Shown: positions 35,379 through 43,699 of the stretch, piece after piece | Layout of the letters: each line of letters opens with the position of its first letter | Numbering within the stretch: position 1 is the first letter of the stretch | Assembly: GCA_963739975.1 (NCBI GenBank) | Contig: CAVUCK010000022.1 | Coordinates: forward strand, 62,001-126,000 | DNA from: JALZMG01 sp963739975 | GTDB taxonomy: Bacteria > Actinomycetota > Acidimicrobiia > Acidimicrobiales > Ilumatobacteraceae | DNA: 64,000 nucleotides | Reading direction: 5' to 3' | Program-made: the position numbers and the translations under genes | The notes under the pieces: generated by a model | Seen by the model: only the letters and a program-made list of their open reading frames with translations | The model's database searches: none | Told to the model about the DNA's origin: nothing

Positions 35379-36041
35379 ATGCCCGCGCGACGCAATGCCG
35401 AGTTCAGCGCCGCCCCGTTCGTCCCGGCCAACGCCTCCGTCGATCAGCTGGCCAATGCCGCCGCCTCGTGCACCGGGTGCCCGCTGTACGAGGGCGCCAG
35501 CGCCACCGTGTTCGGCGAAGGGGCGACTCGGCCGCGGCTCATGCTGGTCGGCGAGCAGCCTGGCGATCAGGAGGACCGCCAGGGTCACCCGTTCGTGGGT
35601 CCGGCCGGCGGCGTGCTGTGGGCGTGCCTGCGTGATGCCGAGATCGATCGCGATGACGTCTATGCCACCAACGCCGTAAAGCACTTCAAGTTCGAGCGTC
35701 GGGGCAACCGGCGGATCCACCAGCGGCCGACCACTGCTGAGGTCGAGGCCTGTCATCCGTGGCTGCTGGCCGAGCTGGCCGCCGTCGAGCCCTACGGGAT
35801 CGTCGCGCTGGGAGCGACGGCCGCCCGGTCGGTCCTCGGCCGCAGCGTTCCCATCGCCAAGAGTCGTGGCCTCGCCTTCGCCCTCGAGGGTCGGCCAGTG
35901 TTCGTCAGCTACCACCCATCGGCCGTGTTGCGCGCCGACGAGGCGGCGGCTGAGATCCGTGCCGCGCTCGTCGAAGACCTGGGAGCAGCCTGGGCTGCGG
36001 TCGGGCCGAGCGGTGGTCGGAGCAGGCCCGAGTCGAGGTAG
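35379..36041 (+). CDS. UdgX-like uracil-DNA glycosylase
   Basis: The 220-residue protein belongs to the family 4/UdgX branch. CTGCPLYEGA supplies two of the iron-sulfur Cys ligands, GEQPGDQEDRQGHPFVGPAG is the water-activating motif, and TNAVKHFKFER with RRIHQRPTTAEVEACHPWL gives the third Cys and the R-loop. YHPSAVLR is the DNA-binding motif. The RRIH loop is what defines UdgX, in which the His becomes covalently linked to the abasic site after uracil removal. The start at ATG 35379 gives full length. It is flanked by relics and stands alone, so SOS-type control cannot be judged. Confidence 0.88.
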   Translation: MPARRNAEFSAAPFVPANASVDQLANAAASCTGCPLYEGASATVFGEGATRPRLMLVGEQPGDQEDRQGHPFVGPAGGVLWACLRDAEIDRDDVYATNAVKHFKFERRGNRRIHQRPTTAEVEACHPWLLAELAAVEPYGIVALGATAARSVLGRSVPIAKSRGLAFALEGRPVFVSYHPSAVLRADEAAAEIRAALVEDLGAAWAAVGPSGGRSRPESR

Positions 36042-36244
36042 CTCGATCCTGCGTGATGGCGATCCGACCCGCCAGAGTCCGCCGGGACCGACCCAACCAG
36101 GTCCGGCACCAAACCAGCCCGATCTCGTCCCAATCCTCGGCGACGATCCAGGAGATGCCCGGCGTTGGCGCGTCGTTTTGCTGACGCTCGGCCCACTGGG
36201 TCCGTTCGCGCAGCGGTACATCGACACCCCAAGGCCTGATCGCT

Positions 36245-36665
36245 GGTCACGTCGACCGGCCCGTCGGGGGGTGCCGCCGACCAGCTCGGCGAAACGCTCG
36301 CACGCCACGACTTACAGCCGGACCTGGATCGCCTGGGCGAAACCCGAGCTCGTCGTAGAGCACGTCCAAGGCGTGGTCGCCGATGCGCGCCCAGGACTCG
36401 ATGGTCAGCCCGACACGGCCGGAGCCGCCTTTGCTTCGGCGAAGCCGAACTCGATCGCGCCGGCCTCCAAGTGCCCGTCGAGCGTCGACATGCGCACGCA
36501 GCGGGCGTCGATGTGAATGACTTCGACCGCTCCCTTCGATGGCCCGGCGACGAGGAGCCGTCGAGATCGCGTCTGGCATCCCGACTGCACCGCGTCGCGC
36601 CGGTGGTACGCAGTGCCGACGCCGCCCTCTGTCGTGGCGGCGAACGTGAACCCACGGACGCCATG
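36245..36665 (-). pseudogene. degraded copy of the DUF1990-like gene at 62040-63137
   Basis: Across this stretch the DNA matches the intact gene near the right end of the window. Corresponding blocks include the end (ACERFAELVGGTP), the middle (GLTIESWAR, MSTLDGHLEAGAIEFGF) and a small piece of the N-terminal half (FAATT region). Frameshifts and two internal deletions separate the blocks. No single frame is open. It sits just upstream of the intact F420-type oxidoreductase gene on the opposite strand. Confidence 0.75.
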
Positions 36666-36700
36666 TCTGAGCGCTAGCGGGCACGGGTAACCACCCCGTC

Positions 36701-37681
36701 ATGAGCGACTCAGTGCGGTTCGGTATGACGTTGTCCGGCGAGGAGCACCCGCCACGCCGGCTGGTCGAGATCGCCGTGTTGGCCGAGGAACACGGCTTCG
36801 ACTTCGCGTCGGCGTCCGACCACTACCACCCGTGGATCGACGAACAGGGGCATTCGCCGTTCGTGTGGTCAGTGCTCGGTGCGATCGCCGCTCGCACGAC
36901 GTCGATCGGCGTCGCTGTCGGGGTGACGTGCCCGATCATGCGCATCCACCCCGCGGTCCTGGCCCAGGCGACGGCCACGACGGCGCAGCTGTTCGAGGGG
37001 CGGTTCACCTGGGGGGTGGGCACGGGCGAAGCGCTCAACGAGCACATCCTCGGCGACCGTTGGCCGCCGGCCGATGTGCGCATCGCCATGCTGGAGGAGG
37101 CCGTCGATGTTGTGCGCCAACTGTGGACCGGTGAGCAGGTCACCCATCGCGGTGAGCACTTCACCGTCGAGAACGCCCAGCTGTACGACCCGCCACCGTC
37201 GGCGCCGCCGATCGTCGTGTCGGCCTTCGGCCCGCAGGCCACAGCCCTGGCGGCCCGGATCGGGGACGGGCTGTGGATCTCCGGCGCCGATGCCGAGACG
37301 GTGCGCGACTGGCGGTCGCAGGGTGGATCGGGTCCGGTCTACGCCCAGTTGACGTTGTGTTGGGCGGCGGATCGCGACGAAGCGATCTCGACCGCCCACC
37401 GGATCTGGCCGAACACTGGGGTACCGGGACAGCTCAGCCAGGACCTGCCGACCCCGACCCACTTCGACCAGGCCGCCAGCGTGGTGACGAAGGAGCAGAT
37501 CGCCGAGTCGGTGTCCTGTGGACCGGATCCCGGGCCCGTGATCGACGCCATCGGCGAGATGGTCGACGCCGGCATCGACCACGTCTACCTTCACCAGATC
37601 GGGCCGGACCAGGAGGGCTTCTGCCGATTCTGGACCGACGAGGTGGCGCCCCAGGTGAAAGACGTGGCGACACGTGGGTGA
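36701..37681 (+). CDS. F420-dependent LLM-class oxidoreductase (TIGR03557-like)
   Basis: The 326-residue protein is a luciferase-like TIM barrel. FGMTLSGEEHPPRRLVEIAV and EEHGFDFASASDHYHPWIDE open it. GVTCPIMRIHPAVLAQATAT, FTWGVGTGEALNEHILGDRW and ENAQLYDPPPSAPPIVVSAF are typical of the F420-dependent glucose-6-phosphate dehydrogenase-related group. The GTGEALNEH motif is shared with that group. The substrate is unknown. The next gene overlaps by eight bases and was duplicated together with this one (relic pair at 51972-52985). Confidence 0.9.
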   Translation: MSDSVRFGMTLSGEEHPPRRLVEIAVLAEEHGFDFASASDHYHPWIDEQGHSPFVWSVLGAIAARTTSIGVAVGVTCPIMRIHPAVLAQATATTAQLFEGRFTWGVGTGEALNEHILGDRWPPADVRIAMLEEAVDVVRQLWTGEQVTHRGEHFTVENAQLYDPPPSAPPIVVSAFGPQATALAARIGDGLWISGADAETVRDWRSQGGSGPVYAQLTLCWAADRDEAISTAHRIWPNTGVPGQLSQDLPTPTHFDQAASVVTKEQIAESVSCGPDPGPVIDAIGEMVDAGIDHVYLHQIGPDQEGFCRFWTDEVAPQVKDVATRG

Positions 37682-38213
37682 CCCAGTCCGTGCCGCAAGG
37701 GACTACCTGACGACGTACCTTCGCGACCACCGCGCCGGCGCCGCCGCCGGGGTGTCGCTCGCCAATCACGTCGCCGAGGCAAACGCCGGCACCGAGTGGG
37801 GCGATGCGCTGGCCGAGCTGCGTGACGACATCGCCGCCGATCGAGACGCTCTCGACGACGTGCTGGCCCACCTCCAAGTGCGGGTCAACCCGGTCAAGCA
37901 GGCACTCGCACCGATCGCCACCGGTCTGCGGCGGCTCAAGCTCAACCGACACATCTTCCGGTCCTCTCCCCTGAGCCGCGTCCTCGAGCTCGAACTGCTC
38001 GCCGCGGGCATCGACACGAAGCGCAACCTCTGGCGTGCGCTGGCATCGATCGACCGGTTCGACGCGGACATCGATCGGCCCCGGATCGAGCGGTTGGTCG
38101 AGCGGGCGACGAATCAGCACGAGATAGTCCTTGCGGTCCACGCGTGGGCGGCCAGGAACGCTTTCGGCACCGAGCCGCGATCGCCGAGCGCCGACCGTCC
38201 GAGCAGTCGATGA
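37674..38213 (+). CDS. helical protein of unknown function coupled to the LLM oxidoreductase
   Basis: The 179-residue product is almost all helix. ARDYLTTYLRDHRAGAAAGV and AELRDDIAADRDALDDVLAH begin it, and FRSSPLSRVLELELLAAGID follows. The family is known to me only as conserved and uncharacterised in actinobacteria. It starts at GTG 37674 inside the end of the oxidoreductase gene (8-base overlap). A decayed copy follows the decayed oxidoreductase at 52.7 kb, which shows that the pair moves as a unit and probably works together. Confidence 0.78.
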   Translation: MGDPVRAARDYLTTYLRDHRAGAAAGVSLANHVAEANAGTEWGDALAELRDDIAADRDALDDVLAHLQVRVNPVKQALAPIATGLRRLKLNRHIFRSSPLSRVLELELLAAGIDTKRNLWRALASIDRFDADIDRPRIERLVERATNQHEIVLAVHAWAARNAFGTEPRSPSADRPSSR

Positions 38214-38406
38214 GTCGGCGTCAGACCACGGTGGGGGCGATCGGCGCGCCGATCAGTCTCTCGGCGGCCCTGGGAGCCATGCGTGTCGGTCTTCCGTCAC
38301 GATCAGCGATCGTTGTGTTCGACGGCGTCACGAACGGGTAACGGGCGCCCGCCTGCCTCGGAGCGTGCGCCGGCGAGCCGGTGCGGATGCCGAGTCAGGA
38401 GTTCCC

Positions 38407-38652
38407 ATGGTCGCCAAGAAGTCTGCCAAGAGGGCGTCAGCCAAGAGGGCGTCAGCGAAAAACGCGCCGGCGAAGAAGGCGCCGGCGAGGACGGCCACCG
38501 CCTCGGCCGCCCCGCTCGTCGACGACGTTGGCGCCGGCGGGGAGACCCACCAGACCGTCGCCCGCAGCGGAGTCACGCTGACGACCCAGCAGGTCGTTGC
38601 GACCTCACACCGTCAAATCCGCCACCGACCAACTCGGAGCAGACACCAATGA
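38407..38652 (+). pseudogene. catalase N-terminal fragment with a Lys/Ala-rich leader
   Basis: The frame encodes a histone-like leader (AKKSAKRASAKRASAKNAPA) and then VGAGGETHQTVARSGVTLTT with QQ. The GETHQT...LTTxQ block is the usual opening of large monofunctional catalases. The expected continuation with the active-site helix is absent, and 20 unrelated residues end the frame. A good ribosome site (AGGAG) comes before ATG 38407. The TGA overlaps the next gene's ATG by ATGA, so the stub may still be translated as a leader for it. Confidence 0.6.
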
Positions 38653-40334
38653 ACCCGACCAGTCGCTCTTGGTGGGCGCGATCGTTGTTGGTGAGGGTCG
38701 TGGCTGTCGCCACCGCCCTGGGTGCAGCGGCTTGCGCCAACGACTCGGCCGACACGGCGCCCGCCACGACGGCCGCTACGACCGACGTGTCGACCGCCGC
38801 TGCTGCGACGACGTCGGCGAGTGCATCGACGTCGGCGACACCCACTTCGGGAGGTCCGCCGACGACCACTTCGCCGACCACCGAGCTGCCGGGTGAGCCA
38901 GGCTACGAGACAGCGCCGTGCCCGAACCCGATCGTGGCTGGCGTCCCACAGATCGATCTCGGGCCAGACTTCGAGTGCGGCTACCTGACCGTGCCCGAGA
39001 ACCGCAGCAACCGTGACGGTCGCACAATCCGGATTGCGGTAGCCCGCGTTCAAGCGACGGACCCGAACCCGAAGCCCGACCCGATCGTGTACCTCGCCGG
39101 CGGACCTGGGGGCACTGGGCTGGCGTCGGCCGTGCAACGTGTCGCAGCAAGCTGGAACGTGGATCGCGAGGTCATCTTCATCGACCAGCGCGGCACCCTC
39201 AAGGCCGACCCGCTGCTGTCATGCCCGGAGATCGACACCTTCTCGGCCGACGCCGTCTACGAGGCCGCAACCGACCCCGCCACGCGTACGCAGAGCGGCG
39301 CCGCCACCAGGGAGTGCTACAACCGATTCCTTGCCGCGGGATACGACCTTGGCGCATACGACACCGCAGAGAACGCCGCCGATGTCGCCGACCTGCGCAT
39401 TGCCCTCGGCATCGACGAGTGGAACCTCTACGGGGTCTCTTACGGCACGGACCTTGCCCTTCAGACCGCCCGTGACCACCCCGAGGGCATCCGCAGCCTG
39501 ATCCTGGACTCGGTCGTGCCTCCCCAGACGAACTTGGCCAACGGCTTCTGGCCCAACGCTGCACAGGGGTACGAGGCGTTGTTCGATGCCTGCGCCGCCG
39601 AGGCGGCCTGCGCATCGGCGTTCCCGGATGTGGAAGCTGAGTTCATGAGCCTGGTCACCAGCCTCGCGGAGCAGCCTCGCAGCGTCGCCGTCACCGACCC
39701 GACGACCGAACAGCCGGTGACCGTGGTGATCGACGGTTACACCTTCGCCAACCTCGTCGTCGTGGCCAGCCTCATCCCAGGTTCCATCGCCAAGATCCCG
39801 GCGATGATCCACGATCTCGCCACCGGGCAAGGCACGCTGGCCGCCGAAGCCGTGTTGGCAGGCCGCCCCCCGTCGGGCATCGTCGGCTACGGCCTGGCCT
39901 TGGGGGTGTTCTGCAGCGAACAGGTCCCGTTCACGAGCGCCGAACTGGCGCTCAGCGAGGCCAAGTCTGTGCTGCCCAACTTCCCAGACGCCGTGCTGTC
40001 GCTGCTCCCCCAGGCGCCGTACATGTTCTCCGACTGCGTCGAGTGGAACATCCCGAAGGCGGACGACCGCGTTCACGAGCCGGCCCGCACCGACATCCCT
40101 GTCCTGCTGCTTGCCGGCTCGCTGGACGCCATCACCCCGCCCAGCTGGGCGGAGCTCGCGGCCAGCACACTTCCGAACGGCCGTCTCGTGACCATTCCCG
40201 GTGCCGGCCACGACGTGATGATCTGGAGCCCGGACTGTGCCGTGCCCCTGATGCAGAGCTTTCTCAACCAGCCCACGAGTCCCGATGACAGCTGCATCGC
40301 CGACCTCACGGTGCCACCCTTCGTCACGACGTAA
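38649..40334 (+). CDS. exported alpha/beta hydrolase with TAP-like C-terminus
   Basis: The 561-residue protein has a lipoprotein-like signal (RSLLVRVVAVATALGAAACA) and then a Thr/Ala/Ser-rich linker to about residue 90. The hydrolase fold follows: VYLAGGPGGTG (oxyanion), IDQRGTL, and nucleophile elbow LYGVSYGTDLALQ. The C-terminal VLLLAGSLDAITPPSWAELA and TIPGAGHDVM carry the Asp and His of a TAP-like (tripeptidyl aminopeptidase) domain. It probably acts outside the cell on peptides or esters. The ATG at 38649 overlaps the catalase stub by ATGA. A longer frame from 38283 lacks a credible start. Confidence 0.88.
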   Translation: MNPTSRSWWARSLLVRVVAVATALGAAACANDSADTAPATTAATTDVSTAAAATTSASASTSATPTSGGPPTTTSPTTELPGEPGYETAPCPNPIVAGVPQIDLGPDFECGYLTVPENRSNRDGRTIRIAVARVQATDPNPKPDPIVYLAGGPGGTGLASAVQRVAASWNVDREVIFIDQRGTLKADPLLSCPEIDTFSADAVYEAATDPATRTQSGAATRECYNRFLAAGYDLGAYDTAENAADVADLRIALGIDEWNLYGVSYGTDLALQTARDHPEGIRSLILDSVVPPQTNLANGFWPNAAQGYEALFDACAAEAACASAFPDVEAEFMSLVTSLAEQPRSVAVTDPTTEQPVTVVIDGYTFANLVVVASLIPGSIAKIPAMIHDLATGQGTLAAEAVLAGRPPSGIVGYGLALGVFCSEQVPFTSAELALSEAKSVLPNFPDAVLSLLPQAPYMFSDCVEWNIPKADDRVHEPARTDIPVLLLAGSLDAITPPSWAELAASTLPNGRLVTIPGAGHDVMIWSPDCAVPLMQSFLNQPTSPDDSCIADLTVPPFVTT

Positions 40335-40439
40335 AGCAGCTGGCGGCCCAGGCCCGAGCGGCGCAATTGGGCTGCTCCCCTGTCCAACTCACTGAGATCC
40401 CTCCAGGTCTGCTCATCGCCTTTCCCCACCTGGGTCGCG

Positions 40440-40705
40440 GAGAGGCCAGCGTCGAGGGTCACGGTGCGTTTGTTTGCCGTCTTCGTCGCTGCGTCGCGGA
40501 ACTTCCGCACGCCGTCACCGCTGGAGACGATCTCGATCGCCGAATCGAAGGTCAGCGCGCCACCGCGCAGGTCGGTCCACCGCAGGGCCGCCAGCTCCGC
40601 CCGTCGAGCGCCGGAGACCGCGGCGACCGCAAATCAGTGCGCCGCCGGATCGATCGACGCCGCAGTGTCCAGCACGGCACGCACCTCGTCCAGCGACATG
40701 ACCGT
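40440..40705 (-). pseudogene. tyrosine recombinase (phage-type integrase) fragment
   Basis: Translating the minus strand gives SLDEVRAVLDTAASIDPAAH, a stop, then FAVAAVSGARRAELAALRWT and DL. After a frameshift comes LTFDSAIEIVSSGDGVRKFR and DAATKTANKRTVTLD. SGARRAELAALRW is the first catalytic Arg motif of tyrosine recombinases (G-x-R-x-x-E-L), and K-T-x-x-x-R-x-V-x-L/D matches the following beta-hairpin Lys region. One stop and one frameshift are present and the His-x-x-Arg and Tyr motifs are absent. Confidence 0.65.
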
Positions 40706-40765
40706 CCTGCGGCGTCCTCGTCGAGCGCAGCCGAGCCATGGCGGCGACGTTGGCGCTCACCCAGC

Positions 40766-41017
40766 GCGGCCGCCGAAATCGACGCCGCGCCGACCGCCGT
40801 CGACCTGCCCTACGCCCTGCAGGTTCGACAGCTCGTGGCGGCGAGGTGCCAGCGGGTGCTCTCGGCCAGCCGGCGGGCGACGGGCCCGGGACCGTACGTC
40901 TTCGACCAACACGACGCCCAGCGCATCGACGACCTCGCCCTGTATATCGAGCAGCAGCACAACGAGGCAGACCTGGCCGAGATCGGCGACGACGCCCAGC
41001 GCCGGTCGACTCCCTGA
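40766..41017 (+). pseudogene. C-terminal fragment of an acyl-CoA dehydrogenase-like gene
   Basis: The 84 codons match the end of the intact gene at 57572-58534: IDAAPTAVDLPYALQVRQLV and then CQRVLSASRRATGPGPYVFD and LALYIEQQHNEADLAEIGDD. The two copies differ at few positions. The N-terminal three quarters are missing. It begins abruptly next to the integrase fragment. Confidence 0.75.
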
Positions 41018-41065
41018 CCGGGAAGGCTGTCCGGGTTCCGTCGCGAGACCGCGGGCCTCCGTGGG

Positions 41066-41515
41066 TCAGGCTGGCGAGGCGCCTTCCGGGGGCGGAGGAA
41101 GCTCGGAGCCGGACGGAGGGTCGGGTGGCGGCGCGGCGACGATGACGGCATACGACCCGATCACCTTGAGGGACCCGCCGTCGAGGCCACGTCCGTCGTC
41201 GAGGAGGACGCTCGTCACGGTTCCGTCGTCGGTGATGTCGAGGTCGGCCAGCCGACCGAGCTCGTCACCGCCTTGGGTCAGCACCCGCCTCCCGAGCGGG
41301 GAGTCGGCGGCCGTCTCGACGGCGATGGACGATCCGTCGTAGGTGATGGCGTCACCCTCGAAGGTGCGGATGGCCGCCGTCTCGATCAACCCATCACTGG
41401 TGCGCAGGCCGACGACGCGACCTCCTTCGAACTGCACCCCTTCGACCCGACCGCCCTGTTCGGCATCGGCCAGCGAGATGGTGCGCTGGCCGACAAGTTG
41501 GCTGAGACGGGTCAT
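41066..41515 (-). CDS. PRC-barrel-type protein
   Basis: The 149-residue protein has two beta-rich halves. LSQLVGQRTISLADAEQGGR and VEGVQFEGGRVVGLRTSDG look like one PRC barrel, and LGRRVLTQGGDELGRLADLD with VTSVLLDDGRGL looks like a second. PRC barrels occur in RNA-processing and envelope stress proteins. The C-terminal tail is Pro-rich. Its ATG at 41515 overlaps the preceding PRC gene by ATGA. The two were probably born by duplication. Confidence 0.72.
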   Translation of the reverse strand: MTRLSQLVGQRTISLADAEQGGRVEGVQFEGGRVVGLRTSDGLIETAAIRTFEGDAITYDGSSIAVETAADSPLGRRVLTQGGDELGRLADLDITDDGTVTSVLLDDGRGLDGGSLKVIGSYAVIVAAPPPDPPSGSELPPPPEGASPA

Positions 41516-42087
41516 CGCAACCCTCCACCATCGAGGCCGGGAGCGTCGGCGCCGTCCAGATCGTCCGCCAGCGCAGTGAGATCGGACCGCACGCGGGCTT
41601 CGACGCCGTCCGGCACGATCAACGCGCTCGCCGAGACGGCGGTGTGGGCGCCGATCGGGACGAAGCCGTCGCCGGCGTTGCCACCACCGATCTCGAACCC
41701 GACGACACGGGGGCGGCCGCCGCCTGCCAGCACGACGTCACGGACCCGGCCGAGCTCACGACCCGACTCGGTGACCACCATGTCGTTGCTGACGTCCGCC
41801 GACCGCTCGACGCTGCTCGCTACTTCGTGGGGCGCGTCGGCCGGGTCGGTGATCGCCGCCGCCGACTCGACCATGACGGCGTGCGTGCCGATGGAACTGA
41901 TGTCCTCAGCGGCCAACAACTCGCGTCGTCGACCACCGAAGAGGCCGCGCTTGCCCAGCGTGAAGCCCGTGACGACACCTTGCGACGGATCGAAGATCAG
42001 GTCACGGACCTCGGCGACGTCATCACCGGTCGATACGTCGACGACCGGGAAGCCAGCCACATCCTTGCCGCGCAACAGCGTCGTCAT
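41512..42087 (-). CDS. PRC-barrel-type protein, upstream partner
   Basis: The 191-residue protein begins LRGKDVAGFPVVDVSTGDDV and AEVRDLIFDPSQGVVTGFTL, a clear PRC-barrel opening. A second barrel follows (SNDMVVTESGRELGRVRDVV, RPRVVGFEIGG). The tail is acidic. It starts at ATG 42087, overlapping the small membrane protein gene by ATGA, and ends overlapping the next PRC gene the same way. The three form one operon of envelope-type small proteins. Confidence 0.75.
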   Translation of the reverse strand: MTTLLRGKDVAGFPVVDVSTGDDVAEVRDLIFDPSQGVVTGFTLGKRGLFGGRRRELLAAEDISSIGTHAVMVESAAAITDPADAPHEVASSVERSADVSNDMVVTESGRELGRVRDVVLAGGGRPRVVGFEIGGGNAGDGFVPIGAHTAVSASALIVPDGVEARVRSDLTALADDLDGADAPGLDGGGLR

Positions 42088-42224
42088 GGTCGACCCCCCT
42101 CGTCCCGTCGGCCGGTTTGCGTCATCAGAAGACGACCTCGTCTGCTGCGCTGCACGGCGGCGACCACTGCGCCGACCACGAGCACCGCCACGATGATCAA
42201 CAGGATCAACAACCACACGTTCAT
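42084..42224 (-). CDS. 46-residue single-span membrane protein
   Basis: The gene encodes MNVWLLILLIIVAVLVVGAV followed by VAAVQRSRRGRLL and a hydrophilic tail. This is one membrane helix followed by positive residues, so the tail should face the cytoplasm. A strong site (GGAGG, seven bases upstream) comes before ATG 42224. The stop overlaps the ATG of the PRC-barrel gene by ATGA. It is the first gene of this small operon. Confidence 0.75.
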   Translation of the reverse strand: MNVWLLILLIIVAVLVVGAVVAAVQRSRRGRLLMTQTGRRDEGGRP

Positions 42225-42292
42225 GAGCTACCTCCGGGCGAGCTGGGTACCCCTCCGAAGTATCTGGCAAACCGGGGGGCGCAGCATCTTGC

Positions 42293-43699
42293 TCACCAGC
42301 CGCCGAACTCGGCCCGCAGGTCGACCGGTTGGGTCGTCGGTGCCAGTCCGATGCCGTCGGCATCGAGCCGCTGCTCGCCCAGCAACGTGGCAAGAGCGCC
42401 GATGGGCGCGCCCATCATCTGGGCCCGGCGGAGACGGCCGATCGCACGCGTCGCCGAGACCGTGATGATCTCTTCAGCACCAGAGATCACACGGACCGTC
42501 CCCACCCCCCCGGGACGCACCGCCGTGACGAGCTTCTGAAGGCCAACGGCGACATCGCGCAGCGGCCGCCGGATCACGACGAGGGCCCGGCATCGCTGCA
42601 CGTGGGTTGACGCAGGCGCGGCGAATCGAATCCGTCGATCGAAGCGGAAGTGCTCCTCGACGGCGGGCGGGACGTTCGACACGACGTGGATGGCGACGTC
42701 CTCGAACGCGTCGATCGTCGACGTGATGGTGGCGACGAGCGGGCCGGCGGCGACATCGGCGAGGTCCAGCACGGCGACCGTGTCAGCGACCTCGTAGGCC
42801 ACGACCGGCGGTCGGGCCGTGGGCTCCGGGATGCGCGTGGCGAGCCACAGCGTCTCGGCGGTCTGGTCGATCGCCCGTCCGTCTCGCTCGGCGCGATCGG
42901 GCTCGTCGTGCCACACGATGGCGCTTCGATCGTGGACGAGCACGGCCCCGTTGTTGAAGGCCCGGAAGGCCAGCTCCCAGTCCTCACCGCCGTACTCGGC
43001 GCGCTCGCCATCGAACCCGCCGATGTCGTCGAACAACGCTCGACTGCAGCTCATCACGCCGGAGATGATGTAGCGGTAGGAGCGATCGTCGGCGTCGAGC
43101 AGGTTGCGGGTCTCGAGGTAGCCGTGCTCCAACCATGCTGGGTCGGTACGGCGAGGCGGAGCCGGTCGGGTCCCGTCGAACCAGGCGGCGACATCGGTCG
43201 GGGACCAGTCGGCAAGGTCGGCGTGGTGGCGACGGCCGACGACCAGCGCGTCAGGGAGCACGTCTGGCCAGGCGGCCAGCCTCTGGATCGTCGACGGGCA
43301 CGGCATCGTGTCAGCGTCGAGGAACACCAGGATGTCGGCCGCCGTCGAGCGGGCGCCGAGGTTGCGGGCCGCACCGGGTCGACATCCGAGATCGGGCTGA
43401 CGGAGGTGGCGCACGGTGAGGTCGACGTGCGACGGTGGCGGCGGTGGCGGGCGGGCGGAACCGTCGTCGACCACGATCACCTCGTGGCGCCGGGGATCGA
43501 GGCGAGCCCGCGACAGCGCGGCGTACATCCGCTCGAGTGAGTCCGGCTGTTCGAAGTACGGGATGACGACGGCGACCGAGGCATTCGGGGACCGCATCCG
43601 CTCGTCCACCTCGCTGACCACGAGGTCCCAACGGTTGTCGGGCACCCACCGCCGCCGCCCGACGACGACCACCCGAGCACCTGCGCCGGCGTCATCCAT
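42293..43699 (-). CDS. family 2 glycosyltransferase with C-terminal extension
   Basis: The 468-residue protein has a GT-A domain: VAVVIPYFEQPDSLERMYAA, EVIVVDDGSA, CRPGAARNLGARSTAADILV and FLDADTMP (the DxD site). GGFDGERAEYGGEDWELAFR is the C-terminal acceptor-side motif of GT7C-like enzymes. About 170 further residues of alternating strands form an extra domain of unknown role. It starts at ATG 43699, overlapping the preceding gene by eight bases. It is the last gene of the six-gene glycosyltransferase operon. Confidence 0.87.
   Translation of the reverse strand: MDDAGAGARVVVVGRRRWVPDNRWDLVVSEVDERMRSPNASVAVVIPYFEQPDSLERMYAALSRARLDPRRHEVIVVDDGSARPPPPPPSHVDLTVRHLRQPDLGCRPGAARNLGARSTAADILVFLDADTMPCPSTIQRLAAWPDVLPDALVVGRRHHADLADWSPTDVAAWFDGTRPAPPRRTDPAWLEHGYLETRNLLDADDRSYRYIISGVMSCSRALFDDIGGFDGERAEYGGEDWELAFRAFNNGAVLVHDRSAIVWHDEPDRAERDGRAIDQTAETLWLATRIPEPTARPPVVAYEVADTVAVLDLADVAAGPLVATITSTIDAFEDVAIHVVSNVPPAVEEHFRFDRRIRFAAPASTHVQRCRALVVIRRPLRDVAVGLQKLVTAVRPGGVGTVRVISGAEEIITVSATRAIGRLRRAQMMGAPIGALATLLGEQRLDADGIGLAPTTQPVDLRAEFGGW

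Noticed and set aside
40335..41065. tRNA or attachment site for the integrase relic
   Set aside because: I found no cloverleaf-like sequence or direct repeat pair at the borders.
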